Shown here: positions 42,989 through 53,799 of the stretch, in pieces | Position numbering within the stretch: the first letter of the stretch is position 1 | Layout of the letters: every line of letters begins with the position of its first letter | Assembly (NCBI GenBank): GCA_014155875.1 | Contig: JACEFZ010013534.1 | Coordinates: forward strand, 124,001-188,000 | Reading direction: 5' to 3' | Source of the DNA: Cepaea nemoralis | Lineage: Eukaryota; Mollusca; Gastropoda; Stylommatophora; Helicidae | Length of the DNA: 64,000 nt | Notes under the pieces: model-generated | What the model saw: only the letters and a program-made list of their open reading frames with translations | The model's database searches: none | What the model was told of the DNA's origin: nothing | Translations under genes and position numbers: made by a program

Positions 42989-43274
42989 GAATAAAATTGG
43001 GTGGAACTGTGGTAAAGCTGTGAAAATGTAAACAATATAAAATGACACAAAGTAGTGCAGCTTTACATAACAGAATTACAACACATACAGGACGTTACGG
43101 CGAGTAGCCTTCATCAGCAAACAAACACATTCACAAACACAACATATAGTCAAGGAGATCTCCTGTGACTACATCAAAAGGTGACGACAGGGCGAGAAGA
43201 ACCTGCACTACTTTGTGTCATTTTATATTGTTTAAATTTTCACAGCTTTACCGCAGTTCCACCCAATTTTATTC
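42989..43274. mobile_element. Foldback element with 72-bp inverted arms
   Basis: Arms 42989-43060 and 43203-43274 are complementary with two mismatches. The 142-base centre holds, on the minus strand at ~43118-43090, CTGATGA followed by a GGC/GCC hairpin and GTAA, resembling a hammerhead core as found in Penelope-like elements. Confidence 0.75.
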
Positions 43275-43344
43275 GTATTGTACTATGTTTACAACTGCAA
43301 CCTAGTGTACTATCATCTTCTGTTAATCGTTATATGTGACTATC

Positions 43345-43916
43345 TGGGTGTTAGATTTATTCACTTAATCTTAGTCGTTACCAGGTATCACATTTATGGT
43401 TAAATGACATCAACAACATCCAAAAGGAAGAGCAATATAGAAATGAATGTAAAGAGGCTACAAAAATAGTTCGACAGCAGAAGCGAGAATATATGAGTAA
43501 TATAATCAAAGATATGGAAACTAATCACCAGAAAAACGAATCCAGAAAGTATTGTTTAAAGAACTGAAGTCAATGAAACGAGGGTACCAACACAACACAT
43601 ATGGTTTAAAAGACAAAAATGGGAATATGATAAATACCAATGAGGAAATGTGCAACACATGGAAAGATTATTTTGTTGAAGTACTAAATTGTGAAGCTCC
43701 AAGTAACACTTTCCCACAGAAAGCGGTTCTAACGTGTGAACCACAAACTAAAGACCCTGCATTTGAAGAAATCCTATATGTAATCACACGACTTAAAAAC
43801 AATAAGGCAACTGGGGCTGATGGAATTGCTGCTGAATTTATAAAGGCAGGTGGGCATGCATCACATCTAAAGCTATACGAACTAAGAATAAAACTCTGGA
43901 GGACAGATTGTTGTTA
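43345..43916 (+). pseudogene. LINE linker and RT N-terminal fragment
   Basis: One frame (43552-43917) has Trp-x-x-Tyr-Phe-x-Glu-Val-Leu-Asn and Leu-Lys-Asn-Asn-Lys-Ala-Thr-Gly-Ala-Asp-Gly-Ile, the finger region preceding the RT core. The catalytic part is missing. Confidence 0.65.
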
Positions 43917-44019
43917 GCTGAAGTTTCACTGCACAGAGAATATTACTGTATTGTGTTACAACCAGTGTTTCAGTATCTGAACATAATGCTATATTGTGTA
44001 ACCAATGATTCAGTATCTA

Positions 44020-44650
44020 AGCGTAATCTAAACGGCAATGGAAATGCTGTTGACAGAGAAAAATAAAGAGAAACACACAGGTCTAATTACAGTTGCGAAA
44101 TCAGTTGTTTTAATACCGATGAGTAGAAACAGCGCAGAACTATTTTACCCGAGAGCAGCAATCCATGAACTATGTCAGAAATACCAAAGGGTTACACTAC
44201 AATGGATCCCATCACACTGCAATATACCTGGAAATGAAGAGACCAATAGACTAACAACGAAGGATGGAAGACTACCTTAGACTGAAGTAGGCATAACCTA
44301 AGACGAGGCCAAGAGATTTATAAATAGTAATTATAGAACCAAATGGGAATCAGACCAACCAGGTCAACAGAAAGATGATACGTCCTACAGGCTTCCCCGA
44401 AGAAAACAAGTAACAATCTTCAGATTGCACCCAGGACACAATAGACTGAAATATCACATGTTTAATCAACTAAACATAGGAGATACTAATGCATGTAACC
44501 GTGGGACTGGTAAAATGACAGGAAAATATTTATCACAGGAACGTCCAACATATTAGAAAAGAGAAACATAATTTGACCCTCACCTACTCCATTTGAAGAC
44601 AAACTATTAGGGATGTCAACAATTGAATTTGAATGCTGTTTTCTTTGGAA
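44020..44650 (+). pseudogene. Decayed LINE RNase H
   Basis: Aligns by eye with the intact ORF at 15479-16381 ('tggatcccatcacactgcaa', 'tggaatcaga...'), with several stops and lost acidic residues. Older than the 15164 copy. Confidence 0.7.
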
Positions 44651-44799
44651 ATATCTATACTAGCATATGAAAATGTATGAAGAAGACGATCATGCAGAAG
44701 AAGAATTACAGTACAAATTATACGCACACAGCTCACATTGACACACACACACTTATCAGCACAAAGAAACATCGCTAACACACACACACACACATACAG

Positions 44800-44846
<47 letters not shown>

Positions 44847-45141
44847 AACTTTATTTTGAAAGGGTTAAGAATTGGGCACGCAGGCCCGTCTAACATTCTG
44901 CCCTTTTATCACTCTCTTTCATACATTATACCATTCACACATCATTCAAGGCTAACTGAAAACAGCAACAATATAAAATATATGCATTATAAAGGCATGT
45001 GGAAAAAATTACAAATAAATACTACACGACTCAGTAATAGTAATAACTGGTGTGGTATTTATTAGCTACGTGGAATATACTGGACTACCAAAAGGGGACT
45101 GGCTGTTATACTAGGGTTTTATTATATTATTACTTCTATTA

Positions 45142-47967
45142 TTAAGGGGGAAGGTAATCCGTACTGAGATAGTGTTCAAATAATTTGCGATTATATGTAT
45201 AGGGATTGATGATGTCTTTTATTTCATGTGGAAGATTGTTCCACAGCTGAGCTGCAGAGTACGTTAAGCTTGTTTTGTATAAGTCTATCCTAGGCTTCGG
45301 AAGGTGTAATAAATTTAATCGTTTACTGTGTCTAGCATTATATTCAAACAATGGCCAAAGGTAGTTTGGGGCATTCCGATGTAGGATTTTGTGAATTAGT
45401 TTGGCCTTATTGAAAAGCAGACGTTTGCGGAGTGGTAGTAACTGAAGGCGTTTATGCAGGCTAGGATTTTCAGTTAAATGTTTGCTATAAATTAATCTCA
45501 TGGCCCGTTTCTGGAGTGAGTAAAGTCGCTTGGTGCTTGAATTGGAACAACCGTCCCAGATTGTAGAGCAGTAGTCAAAATGTGTCTGTATGTGTGACGT
45601 ATAGAATATTTTCCTTGTGTCCTCATCAAGGAAATTTTTAATTTTGGAGAGTTGATAGACTTTTTTCGCTGTTTGTTTAGTGAGCGCTTGAACGTGAGGA
45701 TTAAAGGTTAGGTTTCTATCAATGATGAGGCCTAATGTTTTGTGCTCAGTTACACTTTCTACTGGCATGTTATCGATGTGAAGTTGAAGTGATCTGTGTG
45801 AATTTAGAGTCTGCAGTCTTTGTCTTGTTGTTAATAACATAGATTTTGTTTTAGTGATGTTAATTTGCATACGGTTCGCATAGCTCCACCTAACTACATT
45901 ATTTAATTCTTGTTGCAAAGACGACTCCAGCAAATTACTGCTTTCAGCGTTTGTATACACTGTACAGTCGTCTGCAAATAGATCGCAGGACGACGAAAGA
46001 TGCAAAGGTAGATCATTAATATATATGGCGAATAATAGAGGGCCAAGAATAGAGCCTTGCGGTACTCCAGTATTGAAGGTAGTGGTTTGGGACAGAGATT
46101 TATTGCATGAAACTACTTGCTTTCTGTTTGACAGAAAAGATGTTATTAGCGTCACAACATTAGGGCCAATTTTCATTGTCTCTAGTTTTTTAATTAAAAT
46201 GGCATGGTCTATCATATCAAATGCTTTTCTGAAATCGATAAACACAGCTCCACATAGATTGTTGTTATTTATATTATGGTGCCAATTTTCTATCATGTTT
46301 GTTAGGGCCGTATGGCAAGAATATTTTGGTCGAAATCCTGATTGACTGTCAACTATAAGCTTGTTGCTATCTAAATACTGTAATGTTACCTTATGGATGT
46401 GTTTTTCTAGTGGTTTAGATAGTGATGATAGTAAAGAAATGGGTCTATAATTGTTCGGGAGACCATTGTCCAATGAACCAGATTTAAGGAGAGGATACAC
46501 TTTAGCGATTTTGAGAGCTGATGGAAAGTGACCTTTGGTGATACACTGATTATATACATAAGTTAGTGATACACAGATCACTGGCGCAGCACAGCGGAGA
46601 ATCCGACTGCTGATTCCATCTAACCCAGATGAGGTTGTGTTTTTTAGTTTACTGAGGTAAATGAGTACTTCAGTGACTGTCATTAGCGGTATGTCAGAAA
46701 GGATATCTCGGGGGCATCTAGTCTGGCAAAACGATGACAGTAAAGATAAGTTGCAAGGAGAATTTGGTATTGTAGCCTTCAACTGATCTATGTCATTCTG
46801 AAAAAAGTTACTGAATTGGTCGCATGAAATAGGATTTGATGGTGATGAATTTGAGTAGTTATGCTTGTTTGTCAAGGTGTTAATTGCCTTCCATATGTCC
46901 TTACTATTTGTTTTATCCATGACTAAGTTCTTAAAGTAATTTTTCTTTTCTTTTCGTATGGTATATTGAACTTTGTTTCTAAGAGTACGGTATGTGCTGA
47001 GATCCCGCTTTTTATGTGCCTTATCTCTGTCTCTCATAATTTCAAGAATTTCCTGGGTGATCCAAGGTGGTTTGACGTGATGTTTTACTCGAACTTCCTT
47101 GATTGGCACATGTCTATCAAACACATCAATAAAGATCTTCATCCAGGATTCCAGAGCATCATCTGGGTCTGGAAGCTGATAAACATTGTTTAGAGGTGAA
47201 CTGAGCAAGTCCTGTAAAAATGCGTTTTGGTTGAAATTTTTGTAGCTTCTGTATTTTACAGTTATGTGTTTATGTTTAGGAGTTTTAATTCCTTTTTTAG
47301 ACCATGTGCAGCATATTGGGTAGTGATCGCTCATTGCACAATTGGGCACGGTGTATTCTATGATGTTGTCCGAGCAAGTTACATAAATGTGATCTATAAG
47401 TGTTGAAGATGAGTCTGTTACTCTAGTATCTTGTTTTACTATTTGTTGGAAGTTGTATGATGCAATTATATTTCCCCAGATTATATGGGATTTGTTGGTG
47501 TCAATGTTAAAGTCTCCGAGTAGTATAATTTCCTTCCCGGAAGCGAAAACCACATCCATCATGGTAGTGAAGTTTTCGTACCAAACGTATCCAGCCCTGG
47601 GATTTCGATAGAGGTAGCCAATTATCAGGGGTGTGATGTTTCGAAGTTTTAACTCCAACCAAATACATTCTATTTCGCAAGTTTCAAAGTCTAGCCTACG
47701 GTGAACATTTAGTAGATTAGAAACATAGGCTACTATGCCTGTCTCTTGTTTCCTACAGGGATCTCTTCTAAACACTTTGTACCCTTTAATAGAGATGTCC
47801 TCATCTGAAATGTTTTCATTTAGTCTACTTTCACTAAGGCCGAATACATGGAAATTTTGATTAAGAATAGAAGATAACTCTGGCAGCTTGTTGAATAAGT
47901 TACATATGTTTAAGTGTCCAAAATGTATTCCTGATTTATTGAGCCAATGTTGCCACTTCTCAGACAT
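45142..47967 (-). CDS. LINE ORF2: AP endonuclease and reverse transcriptase
   Basis: 941 codons from the first good ATG (47967); the open frame extends three codons upstream with no ATG. Endonuclease (~1-225) shows Leu-Ser-Glu-Ser-Arg, Leu-Gly-Asp-Phe-Asn-Ile-Asp and Ser-Asp-His-Tyr-Pro. RT (~410-700) shows Asn-Tyr-Arg-Pro-Ile-Ser-Leu, Gln-Ser-Gly-Phe-Arg, Phe-Ile-Asp-Phe-Arg-Lys-Ala-Phe-Asp, Gly-Val-Pro-Gln-Gly-Ser-Ile-Leu-Gly-Pro and catalytic Phe-Ala-Asp-Asp. A C-terminal Arg-rich tail follows. It nicks the target and primes reverse transcription. Intact length makes this the one apparently coding-competent LINE ORF2 in the window. There is no RNase H domain. Confidence 0.93.
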   Translation of the reverse strand: MSEKWQHWLNKSGIHFGHLNICNLFNKLPELSSILNQNFHVFGLSESRLNENISDEDISIKGYKVFRRDPCRKQETGIVAYVSNLLNVHRRLDFETCEIECIWLELKLRNITPLIIGYLYRNPRAGYVWYENFTTMMDVVFASGKEIILLGDFNIDTNKSHIIWGNIIASYNFQQIVKQDTRVTDSSSTLIDHIYVTCSDNIIEYTVPNCAMSDHYPICCTWSKKGIKTPKHKHITVKYRSYKNFNQNAFLQDLLSSPLNNVYQLPDPDDALESWMKIFIDVFDRHVPIKEVRVKHHVKPPWITQEILEIMRDRDKAHKKRDLSTYRTLRNKVQYTIRKEKKNYFKNLVMDKTNSKDIWKAINTLTNKHNYSNSSPSNPISCDQFSNFFQNDIDQLKATIPNSPCNLSLLSSFCQTRCPRDILSDIPLMTVTEVLIYLSKLKNTTSSGLDGISSRILRCAAPVICVSLTYVYNQCITKGHFPSALKIAKVYPLLKSGSLDNGLPNNYRPISLLSSLSKPLEKHIHKVTLQYLDSNKLIVDSQSGFRPKYSCHTALTNMIENWHHNINNNNLCGAVFIDFRKAFDMIDHAILIKKLETMKIGPNVVTLITSFLSNRKQVVSCNKSLSQTTTFNTGVPQGSILGPLLFAIYINDLPLHLSSSCDLFADDCTVYTNAESSNLLESSLQQELNNVVRWSYANRMQINITKTKSMLLTTRQRLQTLNSHRSLQLHIDNMPVESVTEHKTLGLIIDRNLTFNPHVQALTKQTAKKVYQLSKIKNFLDEDTRKIFYTSHIQTHFDYCSTIWDGCSNSSTKRLYSLQKRAMRLIYSKHLTENPSLHKRLQLLPLRKRLLFNKAKLIHKILHRNAPNYLWPLFEYNARHSKRLNLLHLPKPRIDLYKTSLTYSAAQLWNNLPHEIKDIINPYTYNRKLFEHYLSTDYLPP

Positions 47968-48370
47968 TTCACCCAAGAAGTAAGTGTAAATTAGTCAAAA
48001 TTAGGTAAAAATACAAGATCATAAAAATACACAATTACATTAATTTGCAAAATACCAGTAATAGAAATCGATATGTAAATTACAATATTATAACGATATA
48101 ACTAATGAGACCAACAAGTATAGTGCAAATACAGAACAAAAAGAATTAAAGCGTATGAACATACAATTACGTAGCTCGAACTACTTCGCAAGCTATGTAA
48201 CCAGCTGCTATCAGAAAGAATGAATAAATGACTATACAAGTCAATGTTCCTGTTTAAAGTTGGGTATCCCACACGGGAGATAAAACTCTAAATAGTAAGC
48301 AGTTAAAGTTCAAGGAGGAAGCTCGTTTTCCTGGTATATTGCGTATAGGGCTCAGTGTTTAATACATATC
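47968..48370 (-). other. Inter-ORF spacer of the CR1/L2-like LINE
   Basis: AT-rich, no open frame, between ORF1 stop and ORF2 start. Confidence 0.6.
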
Positions 48371-50646
48371 CTATCTTACAGGTCTGTATTGTAGAGACAT
48401 CATAAAAGCTTGATTCAGTGCGGCCGGACTAAATTGCATCAAGTGTAGCAGTTCTGGATTCCAATGATGCGGAACCTGTTGTTGTCTGATATGTGACCCA
48501 TTTTTGGCGTAAAGTTCTGGACCCCAATGATGCGGAACTTCCTGCTGTCTGCTAGGTGGCCCATTTGTGGCGTGAGGGGGATGTGTCAAAGTGGTATTAC
48601 TGCCGTGTGTGTGTGCCGATATTTGCAACGCAGGCTCCTTGCAGGGGAGGGCAGGAAAACTATTGTGGTAGTTATCTCCTTCCCGTGCTAAGATGGGGGT
48701 AGGAAGGATGGGTTGGTTTATTCTTGGTAGCATGTGTGATTCTTGAGTGGCCGGAGGTCGGGGGTCAGATGTCAGCAGACGTTTACCTGGTGAAATGGGG
48801 GAGTTTCGGCTGGCCTGGGTTGGCCTAGGTTCTTCAGAATTTATCATTTGTGTGTTGGTCAGGTTTTTTGCCCTTTCAGGATATTTAATGTTCTTTGCAA
48901 GAAGACTAGTTCCTAATGTTGTTGTGTGTATTTGGTCTCTATACAATCGTTTCCTTGGTGCTCCTGTCTGTGATGTGAAGAAGGGTGTGTTGTTGATAAA
49001 GTGTACACGATACCGATTGCAAAAAGTCTCTAGGGTGTTATTGTTTATGTCGGCCAATCGACGTTGAGAGCCATAACTTGGTGGTATGATGGAGGAGAAA
49101 AAAACTGTAGAATTTGGGAAAGTGTAACGTAGTAAGTCAAGTAGTGTTCTTAACTGAGAAATTGTTATACTTTGGTTTTTCATAGTGTCTTGTATTCCTG
49201 TATGAATCGTTGTTTTTCTAATGGCTGTATTAACCTCCAGTTTACGTATACTGTTTGTTAGTCTTTCTACTCCTGCACCTGGAAGCTGAATTGTTGCGGC
49301 TTTGTCGGTGTCTGATATGGACATGCGGTCGCTGTAAATTCCTCCAATCAAAGAGTCGCCAATTATCAAGTGGGTGCAGTCAGCCGGTGTTTTCTGTGTA
49401 TGTTGGGTTCTAACACGTCTTGCACGCTGTTTCTGCCATTGGTGACAATCCAGCTGTAGTCTGTCTTCTTGCATATTATCAGATGTTTCTTGAATGTGGG
49501 CGTATTCTCTCGGCAATGCTCTGTCGTCCAGGCTGTTGTTTGATAGTTGCTCTTGTAATGCTTCAAATCTATTGCTGACCTTTACTTCGATAGGATATGT
49601 TGAGTGCTGTCGAGCAACATTTTCTATTTGCTGATGTGTTTTGGTTGACTGAGTAATTGACGCGCCTACGACTGGTTCTGTTACTTCTAGACTATCTGCG
49701 TGTGCTGCCAGGTCAGTAGTGGGCGAGCGTTGTAACGTCTCAACGGTGTGTTTTAGTTTCACATTTTCTTCTCTCAGGAGAGTCACCTCTGACTTGAGGT
49801 TGTTATAGTCACTAATGATCGTGGCGATCTTGTTTGTGTTGTCAGAGGCGGCATCAAAAGTACTTTCAGGTCTGACTCTAACTTTTTAATATGCTGCTGA
49901 CAGACGCACGAGTGTTGGTTAGTAGCTGGTCTATCATCTAGTACCGATGGTGCAACCTCTATTTGATTTGAATTTATTTCATTTGGTTGTATACTGTCTT
50001 CTACACACATACTCATCGGGTACTCAATGGCTAGCAACACTGGTCGGTTAGAAGTTTCATTCATGTTGTCGCTGTGCTGAGTCATGGTTTGTTGGACTAT
50101 GGTGTCATTATGGCCTGATGCTGTAATGGCTACAGCTTCAGATTGTGTAGGTTCGCCAGCCACTAGCATGCTGAGATCGGCAGGTGTGTTTAGTGAGTCA
50201 CCTATTAATTTCTGTGCTGTCTGTTGAATTTCGACGAAATGAGTCGAGAGCCACTCAGACATGACGTCAACTGCCCCCTGGGCAAGCAAACTGTCTTTTG
50301 AGTTGTAGAGATGCAAAGTGTGTAACGAAGCTGATACTTTGATTTCGACTTGAGCGCCGTGTCGGTCCACCCTGTACTCAACTTGGTCGCCCTGATAATG
50401 TTTGATCAGGCATGTTCGAAATGCCTCATAATGCAGAGTATTATTGAAAGTAATGGAAATGCATTTCCCGTCGTTCATACGCTTGACAGACAGTGATGGA
50501 GAGCCAAAGCAATTCTTTAATTTGCTTTTCACTGCTTTCTCTTTGTTTAGTGCGTAGTTCTTAGTTCTGGTAGATCTTAATCTTAACCCACATCGCCCAC
50601 GTTCTGCAGCTACCTCCAGTCCAGAAGCTTCCCCCTGTTCAAGCAT
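48371..50646 (-). pseudogene. LINE ORF1 with SGNH-hydrolase (esterase) domain, one frameshift
   Basis: Read from ATG 50646, the N-terminal ~290 residues stay open to 49783. The coiled coil and remaining ~470 codons continue in another frame to 48371, with the switch near 49850-49870; the downstream frame has only a GTG at 49786. The C-terminal half has Ile-Ile-Gly-Asp-Ser-Leu (SGNH block I), a His-x-Gly-Ile-Gln-Asp block and Arg-Asp-x-Ile-His near the end, as in esterase-type ORF1 of CR1/L2 LINEs. A single indel probably inactivates it. Two natural overlapping ORFs are less likely. Confidence 0.8.
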
Positions 50647-50880
50647 GACTACATAGTATTGTATTTTCGCCCGCAGGTACACATTTTAGCAGCGCCCGCA
50701 CTCGGTTTAAATTCCAGTGTTGTGATTGGCTAGTTCAAGCTATCACTGACGCTTCTCCGTTTCGTGAATAGTTTATCCATAGTATTGAATACAACATTAT
50801 TAGCATTATATCCAACACTGCACATTTAGCAACCTTAACACAATTTCACAAGTTGAACGGCATTGTTGTGATCACAATCA

Positions 50881-50888
50881 TATAAAAT
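50881..50888 (+). promoter_or_regulatory. TATA-box candidate for the secreted-peptide gene
   Basis: TATAAAAT, about 300 bases before the start codon. The (GA)n array lies between. Weak evidence; a 5' UTR intron is possible because 'ctgcttgcag' precedes the ATG at 51180. Confidence 0.3.
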
Positions 50889-50974
50889 CCATTGCGCTCT
50901 AATGAAGATAGACAGAAAAAATAATCCAAAAAGGAGGAGAGCACACAAACACGTCTGCTTAGCAGCGAACCAAC

Positions 50975-51096
<122 letters not shown>

Positions 51097-51179
51097 CACA
51101 CATGTACCGACACAGACAAGAGTTCTTTGCTCTGACGTAAGCTTTACACGTAAAATGATGTCTGTAACTGCTTGCAGCA

Positions 51180-51312
51180 ATGGACCAAGGACAACTCTGC
51201 CTCTTTGTAGTTCTGGCCTTCTCCTGCCTGACCCAGCTGGTGACCCCTGTACCCATGGTCATAGATGCGGAACTGGATTACAATACAAAAGAGCCTGCAC
51301 CGATTACTGAAG
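51180..51312 (+). CDS. Secreted cysteine-rich peptide precursor, coding exon 1
   Basis: ATG at 51180 opens a signal peptide: polar N-terminus, hydrophobic core Leu-Cys-Leu-Phe-Val-Val-Leu-Ala-Phe-Ser-Cys-Leu, likely cut after ~residue 22-24. An acidic propeptide start follows. The exon supplies 44 codons plus one base and ends at donor GTAGGG (51313). A splice-acceptor-like 'tgcag' just upstream suggests a non-coding 5' exon. It joins in phase with 58109-58305, giving a 109-residue precursor. The combination of signal peptide, acidic pro-region and dibasic processing site is that of a peptide hormone or secreted effector. No family is recognised. Confidence 0.8.
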
Positions 51313-51396
51313 GTAGGGTCACGTGTGGTGGAGTGAATCTGGTTGATGTCATATTCATTATCATGATGTTCGTTAAAATCAGTTACAGGAAGCCAC

Positions 51397-51610
51397 AGTA
51401 GCCCAGTGGTTAGTATGCTCGTCTCCCAGCCCCGTGGTCACCAGTTTGAACCCCATTGATGAGGAGATTTTTTTTATTAAACACATGACCTTGGCTGACA
51501 GGTTGACCCAGCCCAAAACGGTTACCATGAAATTTTCTTGACAGAAAAGGCGGGCGGCATGCTACTGACCATCTGTGGAGCCAGGATTGTTCTATGACAA
51601 TATGGGGTTA
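51397..51610 (+). mobile_element. tRNA-derived SINE, family II
   Basis: A-box-like TAGCCCAGTGGTTAGTATG and B-box-like AGTTTGAACCCC, then the 'gttgacccagcccaaaacgg' body. It lies in the peptide-gene intron. Confidence 0.65.
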
Positions 51611-51619
51611 GCACCATAA

Positions 51620-51870
51620 ACCCATACTGTGACGTAGCGAGTAGCGGCTGGACACTCGCCTGCCGCACCGATGGTCTTGGGTTCGATCCGCATCGGAGAG
51701 ATGTGTAGTAGAAAAAAAATGACCTGGACTCCCAGCCTAAAATGGTTGCCAGAAATTATCTTGGGAAGTAAAGGCAGCCTGATGCCGACTACATGATCCA
51801 CTTCCTACCGTCTGGTCCATACAAATATAGGGCTAGTTCCCATGCCCGATACATCTTCGGCGTGTAAACG
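51620..51870 (+). mobile_element. tRNA-derived SINE, family II (second copy)
   Basis: Head with GGGTTCGATCC near 51672 and the shared body 'cctaaaatggttgccagaaa', directly downstream of the previous SINE. Confidence 0.65.
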
Positions 51871-52517
51871 GGACATTTATTTACTTTCACTGACCTTATA
51901 CCCAGTACTCCGCAAGGTGTGGTCAATGATTCTTTTCTTTGTATCTGAGCATATACAAGTAACAGACAGATACATATTGAAGGCATATTGAGGTTACTAC
52001 ACAATTGCATGCTTTATAGAAATCTTCCTGGGTATTTGGTTACACCTGAAACACACGTGTATCCAAATTCTTATCTAGACATTTATGTTGCACATCATCT
52101 AAGAAACGAAGATACAGTATATTATTTTTGCCATGTACATATTGTTTGCTTACACATACAAGCTAAAAACAGTAAGTCTCATGACCTATTGTCTTTCGCT
52201 TCATCTCGTCAGGTGCGTATTGCAGAATTCTATATCATGAAGCGAATAGATGGGTCACATTTTGGCATAATAGATAATTGCCTTATTGCTATGAACCTAT
52301 GTATCTGAGTTATGGTTTATTGTTATGCAGCATACGAAACACCTTTCCTTTGTTATCTTTGTCGCCGTAAGTGTTTAAATTCACTGCAAGGAATTCATTC
52401 TTTAGAATGTTTATTATTTGTGTAGCCCCATATAACTAACATAAAGCTCTAAATAGTCCCAATAGCCAGACTAAATTTAATTAATTAAAATTACGACATT
52501 TGGAATATTTTTTTCCC
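51871..52517. other. Intronic, nothing recognised
   Basis: AT-rich sequence in the peptide-gene intron with no repeat or domain that I could support. Confidence 0.4.
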
Positions 52518-52539
52518 CGCATATCATTTATTTAGAGGC

Positions 52540-52770
52540 TATCGCTGTCAACACCAGCATCATTCAGCTGATTGTTGATTTCTTGGCAAGACTACGCTCA
52601 GTAGTTTGTCATTGCTTTATGAATTACCGGCTCACATACCCCTAAGTTACCAACGCGTCGAGAACCGCTACCGATTCCCGAGCAGGTTACGTTCCTCACC
52701 TGGATATACGGGATTACGGAGAAAGACGTTAACACCAAGGCCAGGGAGACCGGCGACATATGAAATATTG
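52540..52770 (-). mobile_element. SINE family I (minus)
   Basis: Inverted core ('cagtagtttgtcattgcttt') and tRNA-like part to ~52760. More diverged than the 54311 copy. Confidence 0.75.
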
Positions 52771-53007
52771 ATCGTGAACACAAAAAAACAAAAACAAACC
52801 CACCATTGTTATCACGTGGCTTGCAAACTGGTGTGCATGATCATGTTTCTCCACAGACAACGGTTTCCAGCAATATATCACTTCGTGTGCTGACACCTCT
52901 TCATGCTATTACAAAAGGCTGCTTAAAATCCTTTATTGATGGCTTCCCCTGTCTCTCTGTTCATAAACCTTTCTAGTTACAACAAAATGCTAAAGTATTC
53001 CTCTATA

Positions 53008-53463
53008 CCAGTGGTTCTCAACCTTTTTTGGTACGTTCTTCACTTCACCATATTTTCAGAACGTCATTCCCCCCCCCCCTCCCTATCAAAAATTAGGCCC
53101 GCCCCCCCCCCTTTCACCGTATTTTCAGAGCGTCATTCCCTCCCCCCCTTTCATATTTCCTATCTAAAAATCCCCCACCCCTATACAGTATACGTAAAAA
53201 TGTAAGGTAAATTTAATAGCACATACTAAAACAAGTCTAGACATCCACATAAAACATGATTTGTGCGTCAACTGACTTTATAAAATGAATCTTAGAAGGA
53301 TGAGACGTACTTAACTGTAAAGTATGAAGGGAAAAACAATATCAAGTAATCAGTTCTTGTATTAATGCGATCTTGAAATGGTCTTCATCCCCCCCCCCCC
53401 CCCCTGGAAACCCTAAAATTCCCCCCTGGGGGGGGGAAATTCCCCACCGGTTGAGAACCACTG
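53008..53463. mobile_element. hAT-type MITE
   Basis: Perfect 15-bp terminal inverted repeats, CAGTGGTTCTCAACC at 53008-53022 and its complement at 53449-53463. Perfect 8-bp target duplication CTCTATAC (53000-53007 and 53464-53471), as for hAT transposons. Interior is 456 bp in total with C-runs and no ORF, so it is non-autonomous. It lies in the peptide-gene intron. Confidence 0.93.
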
Positions 53464-53799
53464 CTCTATACATTATGTAGCCAAGAAATGACGGCTGCGT
53501 TTTTACTAATGTTTGTGATTACTTGTCTTTGAATCTTAGCCTCTTTCACATTTAATTTATTCATTTTAACTGTCCAAGGAGTATTCAATGCAACCACATA
53601 CTCTGAGTTCTCAAGAGCTTTTTGGCTTTTTTACTAACTGTCCATAATCAAGCTATGTGTTAAAACAGGTTCAGTGTAATATGCAAGAATTTATTTTCTA
53701 ACCTCCAATGGCGGAATAGTTTGGCACACGGTGTTCTTAATTAATTTTATCAACTGCAGCTTTTCATCTCTGTGACACATCTTTCAACTAATGAAATCC

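Larger units (their letters stand above)
44797..50700 (-). mobile_element. Nearly full-length CR1/L2-like LINE
   Basis: Minus-strand element with ORF1 (50646-48371, frameshifted), a 400-bp spacer, intact ORF2 (47967-45142), a ~300-bp 3' UTR and a (TTG)n tail seen as (ACA)n at 44797-44846. No RNase H, fitting CR1/L2/Rex-type LINEs. The exact 5' end and target duplication were not resolved. Confidence 0.85.
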
